Shown: positions 10,021-17,815, numbered from the stretch's first letter. The stretch: DNA of 64,000 nt from Nocardioidaceae bacterium (GCA_030447585.1 JAUJOO010000004.1:110025-174024), one strand, 5' to 3'. The notes: a model not told the origin generated them from the sequence alone. A program made the numbers and translations.

Positions 10021-10587
10021 TCAGAAGCCGGGGATGTCCAGGCTGAGGTCGCAGTGGTTCTGAGCGTCGTCAGCGATGACCTGAAATGCGTTCAACGCCT
10101 CGAGCCCCGCCCCGATATCCGGGATCTGCCTTGCCATGGCGGTCTCGGCGAAGTCGGAGAGCGTCTTCCAGTCGTCAGCAACCACGGTTGGTGCGATGTC
10201 CTGGATGGCCAACAGTCGGTCCAAGGTCGTCTGGTCGGCACCGGACAGTGCTGCGGACAGGTCACCGTCGTGGGTGATGTCCCTCAGCTCCGCGCAGTAC
10301 TCGGCGCGGGTGTCATCTCCTTTGTCACGGAGCAGGAAGAAGACCAGCCCGGCCACCACGATGAGCGCGAGGACAGCCGCGACACCGGCGTAGATGGGTC
10401 TCCGGTTCGTCCCGCTCTTGATCTCCTGCGGAAGCAGGTCTTGGCGCGGATAGTCGCCCGGCCCGCGGCGCGGCTCTGGTGGCGGAGCGTAGGGCCCCAG
10501 TGCCGTCGGCTCTGGTGGCCGACCGTACGACCCCTGCCAGCGCCCCGGGTCCGGTGGGGGGCCAGCTTGGCCCGGCGTGTCAGACAT
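10021..10587 (-). CDS. Membrane-anchored protein, surface-domain paralogue 1
   Basis: A 188-residue protein of unknown function. Residues 1-60 are a Pro/Gly-rich cytoplasmic head. A transmembrane helix (about 64-86, GVAAVLALIVVAGLVFFLL) follows, then an outer domain of about 100 residues. The outer domain begins EYCAELRDI and ends HCDLSLDIPGF. It shares the two-cysteine layout (Tyr-Cys ... Cys-x-x) of its five neighbours but is the most diverged. A disulfide between the two cysteines is likely but inferred. It starts 34 nt downstream of paralogue 2, with GAGGGAC before the ATG, so the two are probably co-transcribed. No named family was recognised. Confidence 0.8.
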   Translation of the reverse strand: MSDTPGQAGPPPDPGRWQGSYGRPPEPTALGPYAPPPEPRRGPGDYPRQDLLPQEIKSGTNRRPIYAGVAAVLALIVVAGLVFFLLRDKGDDTRAEYCAELRDITHDGDLSAALSGADQTTLDRLLAIQDIAPTVVADDWKTLSDFAETAMARQIPDIGAGLEALNAFQVIADDAQNHCDLSLDIPGF

Positions 10588-10621
10588 AGTCCCTCGTCCC
10601 CCGCATCCCAGTGCTTCGGCG

Positions 10622-11347
10622 TCAGTTGCCGTCGATGGTGACGTTGCAGGCCTTGACGGCGTACGACTGGATGTTCTTCAAGGCAGCGCTCGGGTCGACC
10701 GGTTCACCGTTGACGGCGTCGATGAGGACCTGATAATCGTCCCTGAGCTGGGCCGGAGCGAGCTCCCTGAAGATCTGGAGCTCAGCCTTCAGCTTGTCGA
10801 GCTCGCTCCGGTCGACGACGTCGAACTCGTTGCTCTTGGCGTTCTTGCGGAACCGCTTACAAAACGTCTCGCCCGCCGGAATGACCGGACTTGGCGGCGC
10901 CGACGTGGGGGCCGCGGATGTGGTGGTCTCGGTCGCCTCTGTGGTCTCCGTCGCCTCTGTGGTCTCCGTCGGCTCTGTGGTTTCCGTCGGCTCTGCCGAG
11001 GTGGTCTCCGGTGGCGTCGTCTCCGCCGAGGTGGTCTCGGTCGTGGTGCCCGCGCTGTCGTCGTTGTCGTCGCCGAGGAACACGAAAGCGCCCACTCCGG
11101 CCGCGCCCAACAGCAGGGCCGCCACCAAGATGCCCGCGATCAGAGCCGCGCGGTTCTTCTTGGACGGCTGCTGTCCGTAACCGCCGGGATCGCCGGGCTG
11201 GCCACCGTCGGGCGGTTGACCTCCGTACGGCGGTTGGCCACCAGCCGGTGCCTGCCCCCCGTACGGCGTAGGTCCGTAGCCGGGCTGGCCGTAGGGGGGC
11301 TGGCCGCCGTACTGAGGTGGTTCGTTCCCCTGAGGAGGCTGGGTCAT
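10622..11347 (-). CDS. Membrane-anchored protein, surface-domain paralogue 2 (Thr/Glu stalk)
   Basis: A 241-residue protein. A Pro/Gly/Tyr/Gln-rich head (MTQPPQGNEPPQYGGQ and onward, to about residue 62) precedes a transmembrane helix (about 67-92). A Thr/Glu stalk follows, encoded partly by an 18-bp tandem repeat. The C-terminal domain runs from FCKRFRKNAKSNEFD to KACNVTIDGN. That domain is closely similar to the lipoprotein at 14677, including the KSNEFD / ESNEFD and AP-x-x-L-x-DDY segments. The head is nearly identical to that of paralogue 3. The putative promoter TACAGT ends 6 nt before the ATG, so the mRNA may be leaderless. Function unknown; a surface binding role is only a guess. Confidence 0.82.
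   Translation of the reverse strand: MTQPPQGNEPPQYGGQPPYGQPGYGPTPYGGQAPAGGQPPYGGQPPDGGQPGDPGGYGQQPSKKNRAALIAGILVAALLLGAAGVGAFVFLGDDNDDSAGTTTETTSAETTPPETTSAEPTETTEPTETTEATETTEATETTTSAAPTSAPPSPVIPAGETFCKRFRKNAKSNEFDVVDRSELDKLKAELQIFRELAPAQLRDDYQVLIDAVNGEPVDPSAALKNIQSYAVKACNVTIDGN
10925..10996 (-). repeat. Four-unit 18-bp tandem repeat in stalk of paralogue 2
   Basis: Four consecutive 18-bp units of the form GGTCTCCGTCGCCTCTGT (plus strand, with one to three changes per unit). On the coding strand each unit gives a six-residue Thr/Glu step, so unit number changes would lengthen or shorten the extracellular stalk in frame. The unit boundaries fall at 10925, 10943, 10961 and 10979. Confidence 0.85.
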
Positions 11348-11353
11348 GTGCGT

Positions 11354-11359
11354 ACTGTA
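11354..11359 (-). promoter_or_regulatory. Putative leaderless -10 for paralogue 2
   Basis: On the minus strand TACAGT is followed by ACGCAC and then the ATG at 11347. A TANNNT box ending 6 nt before a start codon is the typical layout of actinobacterial leaderless transcripts. The same TACAGT-ACGCAC-ATG string precedes paralogue 3, so promoter and head were duplicated together. No convincing -35 is visible. Confidence 0.55.
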
Positions 11360-11434
11360 CGACGTGGGCGGCGCACAGTCGGTCGCTTCCCAGGGTTGTG
11401 GCCGGGTTGACCGGCGCGTGACACCGCCACAGCG

Positions 11435-12120
11435 TCAGCCGCCCATGTCGACGCCGCAGGTCGCTTGGGCATCCAGGCCGATGGTGGTCAACGCCTGAGT
11501 GAAACGCGCCTGGTCGACATCTTGCGGCCTACCCTCCCTGACGGCCGCGAGCCCATCGGTGACGACCCGGTAGTCGTCTTGCAGGTCAGGGGGTGCAACG
11601 GCCTCGAGGCCGTCCATCACCTCAACGAGCTTCTGCTGTCCCTCTGCCGCGACTCGAAGTCACCGTGGGCGAGATCCAGCTCCTCGTCGTACTGCTTCAT
11701 CGTGTTGCAGTATTCGTCAACGACAGGCGTAGCGCTCGAGGTCGGTGGAGTGCTCGACGTGGACGGAGCCGAGGTCGTGTCCTCAGTGGCGGTGGCGCTG
11801 CTCTCGCCGCCCACAAGCGACGGCTCGGACAGCGTCAGGTCGGCGTCTTCGCGCAGGAGAAACAGGCCGCCCACCGCACCGGCGATCAGGAGCAGGACGA
11901 TCACGCCGATCGCGATGATCAAGCCGGTCTGCTTCTTCGGCGGCTGTTGGCCGTACCCGCCTGGGACGCCTTGCTGGCCACCGTAGGGCGGCTGCTGGCC
12001 GTACCCGCCGCCGTACCCGCCCGGACCACCGGGCGGCGGCTGCTGGCCGTATCCGGGCTGGCCTACGGGTTGCTGGCCGCCGTACGGAGGTGGCTCGTTG
12101 CCCTGAGGAGGTTGGGTCAT
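11435..12120 (-). pseudogene. Surface-domain paralogue 3, frame broken near 11650
   Basis: The first frame (12120 to 11617) gives a Pro/Gly/Gln-rich head (MTQPPQGNEPPPYGGQQ), a transmembrane helix (about residues 66-89), a Ser/Thr stalk and the start of the outer domain (DEYCNTMKQYDEELDLAHGD). It then runs out of frame to a stop. The rest of the outer domain continues in another frame (AEGQQKLVEVMDGLEAVAPP ... ATCGVDMGG, ending at 11435). Intact paralogues carry the same block (EEGQQQVLEAFEELESSAPD), so the two parts belong together. Adding one base between about 11620 and 11659 gives exactly 229 codons. This may be a real frameshift or a sequencing error; several genes in this window show the same kind of break. 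Confidence 0.75.
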
Positions 12121-12126
12121 GTGCGT

Positions 12127-12132
12127 ACTGTA
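12127..12132 (-). promoter_or_regulatory. Putative leaderless -10 for paralogue 3
   Basis: Minus-strand TACAGT, then ACGCAC, then the ATG at 12120; identical to the string before paralogue 2. A weak -35-like TTCGAC lies 17 nt further upstream. Confidence 0.55.
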
Positions 12133-12173
12133 CGGCGCGAGCGGTGCACGTCGAAGAAGACGTCACACCTCTG

Positions 12174-12740
12174 CTAGGAGCTAGTGTCCAGCGTCACGTC
12201 ACAGTTCTCCTCGGCATCCTCGCTGATGTTGGTCAATGCCTCCTGAAGCTTCGCTTGGTCCGCCGCCTCCGGTTGTTCGCCTTCGCTGAACGCTTCGAAA
12301 GCATCGATCAGCAGGGCGTAGTCTTCCTTCAGCTCGTCGGGAGCGCTCGACTCAAGCTCCTCGAAGGCTTCCAGCACCTGCTGCTGACCCTCTTCGGTGT
12401 TCTCATCGGCGTTCTCAAGGGCCTCGTCCGACTCAAACCTCTCCACTTTCAGGCAGTACAAATCGATTACCGGCTTGGCTTGTCTCGACGAGCCCCCCTG
12501 GTCCCTGCGGTCATTCGACGCGTCATCCCCGAGCACCAGCACTGTCGTGACGATGCCCACCCCAATCAGGATAACCACGACCGCTGCGGCGAGTGCCAGA
12601 ATGCGATAGCCGCCGGGAGGGCCACCCCAGCCGCCTTGGTCTGACTGGTCCGGAAACCCGGGCCCAAACCCAGGTGGACGACTCGACCCCGAAGGGGCGC
12701 CTTCGTGTGGAGGCCCACCGTGAGGACTGCTTGCTGTCAT
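12174..12740 (-). CDS. Membrane-anchored protein, surface-domain paralogue 4
   Basis: A 188-residue protein. A Gly/Pro/Ser-rich cytoplasmic head (residues 1-45) precedes a transmembrane helix (about 46-71, ILALAAAVVVILIGVGIVTT) and a short linker. An acidic outer domain begins DLYCLKVERFESDEALENAD and ends NCDVTLDTSS. The outer domain is almost identical at DNA level to the lipoprotein pseudogene at 14303-14657, so one was copied from the other recently and given a different anchor. The two cysteines are conserved with all paralogues. Function unknown. Confidence 0.82.
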   Translation of the reverse strand: MTASSPHGGPPHEGAPSGSSRPPGFGPGFPDQSDQGGWGGPPGGYRILALAAAVVVILIGVGIVTTVLVLGDDASNDRRDQGGSSRQAKPVIDLYCLKVERFESDEALENADENTEEGQQQVLEAFEELESSAPDELKEDYALLIDAFEAFSEGEQPEAADQAKLQEALTNISEDAEENCDVTLDTSS

Positions 12741-12746
12741 GTCGCG

Positions 12747-12752
12747 ATGGTA
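12747..12752 (-). promoter_or_regulatory. Putative leaderless -10 for paralogue 4
   Basis: Minus-strand TACCAT, then CGCGAC, then the ATG at 12740. The 6-nt spacing matches the boxes before paralogues 2 and 3 although the sequence differs. The 160-bp gap to the divergent gene at 12903 must hold the promoters for both directions. Confidence 0.5.
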
Positions 12753-12902
12753 CGTCCACTAGTCCCTGGGACGCACAACTGCAAGTAGGCGGTGGCCGAC
12801 CGGTCGTTAGGAGAACAGCACGCATCCCTGTGAGTCCGGCCGGGTCAACCACCACCATGGACGTTACTGTTCCGGTACCAGCGTGCGCTATCGGGAGTAG
12901 TT

Positions 12903-14177
12903 GTGACAGAGAGCCCCAGCAGTCGGCCGTCATCCGGGGCCGATGCCCCGTCATCCCCAAGGCTTCCCCGGCCTCCGGGCGGTCCGACCTCCCCGCACAG
13001 GCATCCTCCACCCGGCGCCATACGGGGTCCGGACCAATACTGGCCAGGGTACGGCGACATGAGGTCAGCTCAGAGCGGCAACCATCCACCCCCTAGGCAA
13101 GCGCGCGTAAGCAGAATCGCAACTGACATCGTGGTCGTTATGTGGGTGCTCGCGGCGATTGGCCTCGTAATCGCTCCCTTTCGTGATCTCGCCTTCGCCC
13201 GCGTCGGTGCTGGTTCGAATTTTGTCTATCGGGAGGCAGTGGACGGCTGGGGTCGGATCACCTCCACCATGGGCGGATCATCCTTGGACTATCACGGCCC
13301 CCGATATGCCATTCCTCTTTACGGACTGGCCGCACTGCTGCTGGTGGCAGCCGTCGGGACTGCCTTCTCGAGGGTGGCACGCTGGCCTCTGATCGTCGGT
13401 CGACAGGCGACTGTGGGCACACTGGTTGTCATCGCGCTCGCGGCAGCGGATGTGGCTGCTTCACTACGAATGGCAAACTTAGTGGCTGTGGAGAACGACC
13501 TCTTTTCAAAGTATGAGGTCCGGTACGGCGGCTTCGCCCTCGTCGCCATCGCTGCGTGGCTACTTATCGCTCTGATCCCTGCCTGGCGGGTGGGACGAGG
13601 CCGCGATGCAGTAAACCGAGCATCGCTGGATTACCCTATGTCGTATGCACCGGCGGAAGCAAGGCTCGTGCTGGCTCTGCCCTGGTTTTTCGCCGGCTGC
13701 TTGGGCATCGGCGGATGTTTCCTGACCCTATGGAGGTGGTCGCAAGGCAGCAACTTCCAGGGAATCACTGGTTTGGGAACCTTCCGCACCGAAGGGCGTG
13801 GCGACGTATTGGACGGCGCCTTTGCGGTTCCTTTCATTGCGGCATATGCTCCGGCAGCACTTCTACTATTTCTGGGGGCAGGCGCGATCGTCTCCAGGTC
13901 ACGGCGATGGCGGTGGATCAGCACGGGACTCTATGGGTCCATCATGGCCAGTTCAGCTGCTATCGTCGTTCTGCTTAGCGGCCGCGCTTTCGTCTCGTTC
14001 GGGGAGTTGCCTTTCGTGGAAGCCGAGTACAGCCTTGCTTTAGGCTTCTGGTTGCTCGTGCTATCTGGCGTCTGCGCCCTGCTTGGTGCCCTTGTCGCCA
14101 TAGTTATCCCCCACGTCGAACCTGACCCGACAGCGGCTGCGTCAGTTCCAGGGGGGTGGTCACCTCCACATCCTTGA
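12903..14177 (+). CDS. Multi-pass membrane protein of unknown function
   Basis: A 424-residue protein. A Pro/Ser/Gly-rich cytoplasmic N-terminus of about 70 residues is followed by roughly eight to nine hydrophobic helices (for example DIVVVMWVLAAIGLVIAPF, YGLAALLLVAAVGTAF, GFWLLVLSGVCALLGALVAI) and a short Pro-rich tail. The segments between helices suggest two repeated halves, each with a long outer loop containing GS-x-F (AGSNF-x-Y and QGSNFQG). The start is GTG with GGGAG 5 nt upstream. Codon use is less GC-biased than in neighbouring genes (TTT, ATT, TTA and CTT codons are frequent), which suggests later acquisition. It is the only plus-strand gene within the 10-15 kb block. No family recognised. 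Confidence 0.8.
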   Translation: MTESPSSRPSSGADAPSSPRLPRPPGGPTSPHRHPPPGAIRGPDQYWPGYGDMRSAQSGNHPPPRQARVSRIATDIVVVMWVLAAIGLVIAPFRDLAFARVGAGSNFVYREAVDGWGRITSTMGGSSLDYHGPRYAIPLYGLAALLLVAAVGTAFSRVARWPLIVGRQATVGTLVVIALAAADVAASLRMANLVAVENDLFSKYEVRYGGFALVAIAAWLLIALIPAWRVGRGRDAVNRASLDYPMSYAPAEARLVLALPWFFAGCLGIGGCFLTLWRWSQGSNFQGITGLGTFRTEGRGDVLDGAFAVPFIAAYAPAALLLFLGAGAIVSRSRRWRWISTGLYGSIMASSAAIVVLLSGRAFVSFGELPFVEAEYSLALGFWLLVLSGVCALLGALVAIVIPHVEPDPTAAASVPGGWSPPHP

Positions 14178-14302
14178 CGGTCACTATCTGACGTGAAGCA
14201 GCACGGTGTCGCGGTGCGCAGATGGTCAGATTCGCGTGACGCCGCATGCCCTATCCATAGGGGACGGTAAGCTGACCTGTCGACGGTTAGCTGATCTGGG
14301 TG

Positions 14303-14657
14303 TCAGGCGTTCATGTTCACGTCACACTTCTTCTCGGCATCCTCGGTGATGTTGGTCAATGCCTCCTGAAAGCTTCGCTTGGTCCGCCGCCTCCGGTTGT
14401 TCGCCTTCGATGAACGCTTTGAAGGCATCGATCAGCAGGGCGTAGTCATCCTTCAGCTCGTCGGGAGCGCTTGACTCCAGGTCCTCGAAGGTGTCGAGCA
14501 ACTGCTGCTGACCCTCTTCGGTGTTCTCATCGGCGTTCTCAAGGGCCTTGTCTGACTTATACTCCTTCAGCTTGTCGCAGTAGTCGTCGCCACCGCAGGC
14601 AGAAAGCGAACCGGTGGCCATGATCGCCACGGCAGCCAGAGATGCAATGCGCTTCAT
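14303..14657 (-). pseudogene. Lipoprotein, surface-domain paralogue 5, frameshifted by one base
   Basis: It starts MKRIASLAAVAIMATGSLSA followed by Cys (a lipobox LSAC), with AGAGGAAG before the ATG, so it is a secreted lipoprotein. The mature part (DDYCDKLKEYKSDKALENAD and onward) matches paralogue 4. At 14369-14371 the plus strand reads CTGAAAGCTT, where paralogue 4 has CTGAAGCTT. The extra base throws the last third out of frame (stop at 14322). Removing it restores QEALTNITEDAEKKCDVNMN and a stop at 14303, for 117 residues including the second conserved Cys. It lies 19 nt after the next lipoprotein in the same direction, so both are probably one transcript. Sequencing error is possible. 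Confidence 0.8.
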
Positions 14658-14676
14658 CGTCTTCCTCTCGAGTTGT

Positions 14677-15006
14677 TCAGGTGTTCTTGATCTCGACGTC
14701 GCAGTTCTCGACTGCGTGGTCCTGGATGTGCTTGACCGCCGCCGCAGTGAACGGGGAGGGCGGCGACCCGAGCGCCGCGATCAGCGTGTCGTAGTCGTCT
14801 TGCAGCTCCTCGGGGGCGATGTCGCGGAACTTCTCCAGCTCGGCTTTGATCTTGTCGATGTCATCTGCCCCGAGATTGTCGAACTCGTTGCTCTCGGCGT
14901 TCTCCCGGAACTTGTCGCAGTATTCGCTGCCGTCTCCGCCGCTGCAGGCGCTCAGCGTTGCCACGCTCATGACGACGACTGCTACGCACGAGGGAACTCG
15001 CTTCAT
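14677..15006 (-). CDS. Lipoprotein, surface-domain paralogue 6
   Basis: A 109-residue secreted lipoprotein. The signal is MKRVPSCVAVVVMSVATLSA followed by Cys (lipobox LSAC). The mature domain runs from EYCDKFRENAESNEFDNLGA through EELQDDYDTLIAALG to NCDVEIKNT. It is closest to the outer domain of paralogue 2. I chose the ATG at 15006 because AAGGAG lies 6 nt upstream and it begins a clean signal peptide; the frame stays open further upstream without family features. It is first of a two-gene lipoprotein unit with paralogue 5. Function unknown. Confidence 0.85.
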   Translation of the reverse strand: MKRVPSCVAVVVMSVATLSACSGGDGSEYCDKFRENAESNEFDNLGADDIDKIKAELEKFRDIAPEELQDDYDTLIAALGSPPSPFTAAAVKHIQDHAVENCDVEIKNT

Positions 15007-15142
15007 GGCTTCTCCTTCAGTCAGAGGCGACACGATCGCGTCCGCTCGTCTGCGGTACGGAGCGACGACCTCGTGCACCGGAACTGAGCCACTCTTTCAC
15101 ACGGCCGTGTCAGCCGGGGAAGCACCGGGGTGAGATGGCGGG

Positions 15143-15979
15143 TCAGCCGGCTTCAAGGGCGGCCGCCAGCTCCTCGCCGACGCGTCGAGCTTTGTTCCGC
15201 AGCGCCGCGACGTCCGGCCCGGCCGTGAGCACTTCACGCGACGAGCTGGGGAGGACGCGGTCCGCCACTGCGGCGAAGATCCGGCGGATGTCGGCGGGGG
15301 TTCCTCCCTGGGCTCCGAGCCCGGGTGCCAGCAGGGGACCGCCGATGTCGAGATCCTCGTCGACCCGGGCGAGGTTGGCGGCCACGACCGCGCCTACGGA
15401 GCCCCACGGCTCAGCGGAGGTGTTCTCCCGTCGGATCGCCGCGAGAACACCACCCGCCACACTGCGGCCGTCCCGCACGGCAGCCTGCACGTCCGACGCC
15501 TCAGGGTTGGAGGTCAGCGCCAGCACGAAGACGCCGGCGCCGTGCCGCTTGGCGGTGGTGAAGGCCGGACGCATCGACTCGAACCCGAGGTAGGGGCTGA
15601 GCGTGATGGCGTCGACGGCCAGTGGTGATGTCTGGTCGAGATAGGCGTCGGCATACCCCTGCATCGTGGAGCCGATGTCGCCACGCTTCGCGTCCAGCAG
15701 CACGAGCGTGTTGCTCGTGCGCAGCGTCGCCACCAGCGACTCGAGTACGGCGATGCCACGAGAGCCGTGCCGCTCGAAGAACGCGGACTGCGGCTTCACG
15801 ACAGCCACCTGGTCCGCGAGCGCCTCGGCGCAGGTCATCGTGAACCGCTCGAGACCGGTGACGTCGTCGTCCAGCCCCCACTCGCGCAGCAGCGACACGT
15901 GCGGGTCTACACCGACGCACAACGGGCCGAGCTTGTCGACGGCGCCACGGAGCCGCAGTCCGAAGGGTGGTTGTGTCAT
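15143..15979 (-). CDS. pyrF: Orotidine 5'-phosphate decarboxylase
   Basis: A 278-residue enzyme of the longer OMP decarboxylase type (about 270-280 residues in actinobacteria) that makes UMP, the last step of de novo pyrimidine synthesis. Seen are LCVGVDPH near the N-terminus, VVKPQSAFFERHG and LLDAKRGDIGSTMQGYADAY with the catalytic Lys/Asp pair. LAPGLGAQGGTPADI binds phosphate near the C-terminus. The start is ATG (MTQPPFGLRLR), 1 nt after the pyrD stop. It is the last gene of the pyr operon; the next gene on the strand is the lipoprotein at 15006. Confidence 0.96.
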   Translation of the reverse strand: MTQPPFGLRLRGAVDKLGPLCVGVDPHVSLLREWGLDDDVTGLERFTMTCAEALADQVAVVKPQSAFFERHGSRGIAVLESLVATLRTSNTLVLLDAKRGDIGSTMQGYADAYLDQTSPLAVDAITLSPYLGFESMRPAFTTAKRHGAGVFVLALTSNPEASDVQAAVRDGRSVAGGVLAAIRRENTSAEPWGSVGAVVAANLARVDEDLDIGGPLLAPGLGAQGGTPADIRRIFAAVADRVLPSSSREVLTAGPDVAALRNKARRVGEELAAALEAG

Positions 15980-15980
15980 G

Positions 15981-16937
15981 TCAGCTGCCTCCGATGGACG
16001 GATGAGCGAGGCCGATCGCCTCGGACACCTTGGCAATCCCTCGTGTCGCCAGCTCCTCTCGCAGCTCTTTGAGCACCCGGACCGGCGCGCAGGGGTCGTT
16101 GAAGATCGCCGTGCCGACTTGGATGGCGCTGGCGCCTGCGGCGATGAACTGCAGCGCATCTGCGCCCGTGCGGATGCCTCCCACCCCGATGATCGGAACA
16201 CCTGGCAACGCCCGGGACACCTCCCACACCGCGCGCAGGGCAACCGGCTTGATCGCCGGTCCCGACAGCCCGCCTGTCACTCCGGCCAGCGCGGGACGCA
16301 TCCGGTCGAGCTGGATGTCGAGGCCGAGCAGGGTGTTGATCATCACCAGTCCGTCCGCCCCCGCGGCCATGACCGCTGTGGCGATCTCCGCGATGCTGGT
16401 GACGTCGGGAGACAGCTTGGCGAAGATGGGCAGGCCACGAGGAGTGTCACGGCGTACGACGGAGAGCACCCGACCCGCTTGGAGCGGGTCACAGGCGAAC
16501 ACGAGACCGCGGTCCTCGACGTTCGGGCAGGAGATGTTCACCTCGATCGCGGCGACGCCGGGTGAGTTACCTACCCGGCGGGCAAGCTCGGCGTACTCCC
16601 CCAACGAGCTGGCCGCGATCGAGACGATGGGTCTGGCGTCGTGTCTCAGCAGCCACGGCAGGTCCGTGGCGAGGAAGGCGTCGATGCCGGGACCTTGGAG
16701 CCCGATGGAGTTGAGCATTCCGGATGCCGTCTCCGACATCCGGGGAGTCGCCCGTCCGGAGCGGGCATCACGCATGATCGACTTCGTGACGACGGCCCCG
16801 AGGTCGGCCACGTCGAAGAACTGGTGAAGCTCGCGACCCGCCGCAGCACACCCACTCGCCGTCATCACCGGGTTGTCGAGATGGACGTCTGCAAGCACCG
16901 TCGACAGGTCGACGTCCTCCGGACGGAGCCGGCCCAT
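15981..16937 (-). CDS. pyrD: Dihydroorotate dehydrogenase, class 1B catalytic subunit
   Basis: A 318-residue FMN barrel enzyme that oxidises dihydroorotate to orotate. Visible are NPVMTASGCAAAGRE, EVNISCPNVEDRG with the catalytic Cys typical of cytosolic class 1 enzymes, IFAKLSPDV, TGGLSGPAIKP and GVGGIRTGADALQFIAAGAS for FMN phosphate. Class 1B is supported by the adjacent PyrK subunit, which passes electrons to NAD. The ATG at 16937 overlaps the pyrK stop by 1 nt (TGATG), implying coupled translation and balanced subunits. Confidence 0.95.
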   Translation of the reverse strand: MGRLRPEDVDLSTVLADVHLDNPVMTASGCAAAGRELHQFFDVADLGAVVTKSIMRDARSGRATPRMSETASGMLNSIGLQGPGIDAFLATDLPWLLRHDARPIVSIAASSLGEYAELARRVGNSPGVAAIEVNISCPNVEDRGLVFACDPLQAGRVLSVVRRDTPRGLPIFAKLSPDVTSIAEIATAVMAAGADGLVMINTLLGLDIQLDRMRPALAGVTGGLSGPAIKPVALRAVWEVSRALPGVPIIGVGGIRTGADALQFIAAGASAIQVGTAIFNDPCAPVRVLKELREELATRGIAKVSEAIGLAHPSIGGS

Positions 16938-17815
16938 CAGCGACCTCCCGATCGCGGTGCGCCGAACGTCCCCGGCGGAACAGTCCCGATGTCGTCCCAC
17001 CTGACCTTGTCGCCGGCGAACACCGGCCCCTCGACACAGGAACGGACCATCCGGGTCACGTTGTCGTCGCCGACGACCGGCAGGACACAGGTCATGCACA
17101 CCCCGATCCCGCAGGCCATGTCCTCCTCGACCGCCGTCTGTGTCCAGGCACCATGCTCGAGTGCCAGCTGCGTGACTGCCTTGAGCATGCCCATCGGTCC
17201 GCAGGAGTAGACCACCTCCACGCCCCGGTTGAACAGGGCGGGAAGCGCGTCTGTCACCACACCCTTGATCCCCACCGAACCGTCCTCGGTCGTCACGGTC
17301 ACCGAGTGCGCGGCACGTTTCGCCTCCAGGGCGCCGAACAGCCTCGACTCCGTCGCGGCGCCGAGCACCATGTGGACCGAGCACTTGCGCTCGCGGAGCC
17401 GTTCGGCGAGGCCGAACAGCGGAGCGGACCCGTATCCGCCCCCCACCAGTGCGCACCCAACCGGCTCCTTGGGCAGCGCGAAGGGGCGACCGAGCGGCCC
17501 CACCACGTCGACCGGGTCGTGGGCGGCCAGCCTTGCCATCCACTGGGTTCCGCGGCCGCGAGCGGAGAAGACGATCTCGACAGTGCCGCCGTAGACACCG
17601 GCCGGCCGCACCCGGTAGATCGAGAAAGCCCGGCGGAGCAGGGCTCCCGACGTGTCTCCTCCTACGGCCAAGGCCACGAAGCTGCCGGGTCGGGTGCGCT
17701 CGGCGATTCCGTCCGCGACCAACGTCAGATGCCAGTAATCGCCGACCCGCTTGTTCGAGAAGACCTTGGCGGTGACCTGGAGGGGTCCCCGTGTCGTCGC
17801 GGCCGTGCTGGTCAC
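16937..17815 (-). CDS. pyrK: Dihydroorotate dehydrogenase electron transfer subunit
   Basis: A 292-residue iron-sulfur flavoprotein partner of PyrD. The FAD domain contains [11 protein letters not shown] (the RxFS motif). An NAD-binding domain follows ([18 protein letters not shown] and [12 protein letters not shown]). The 2Fe-2S cluster cysteines are in [17 protein letters not shown] with the fourth in [10 protein letters not shown] chose the GTG at 17815, which overlaps the carB stop as GTGA. An in-frame start at 17869 would overlap carB by 58 bp. Confidence 0.93.
   Translation of the reverse strand: MTSTAATTRGPLQVTAKVFSNKRVGDYWHLTLVADGIAERTRPGSFVALAVGGDTSGALLRRAFSIYRVRPAGVYGGTVEIVFSARGRGTQWMARLAAHDPVDVVGPLGRPFALPKEPVGCALVGGGYGSAPLFGLAERLRERKCSVHMVLGAATESRLFGALEAKRAAHSVTVTTEDGSVGIKGVVTDALPALFNRGVEVVYSCGPMGMLKAVTQLALEHGAWTQTAVEEDMACGIGVCMTCVLPVVGDDNVTRMVRSCVEGPVFAGDKVRWDDIGTVPPGTFGAPRSGGR

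Noticed and set aside
10900-11000. CRISPR array
   Set aside because: The 18-bp units are contiguous, without spacers, and lie in a coding frame.
9300-16000. Prophage or integrative element at mihF
   Set aside because: No integrase, tRNA or direct repeats flanking the 10-15 kb block were seen, so it is described only as an inserted block.
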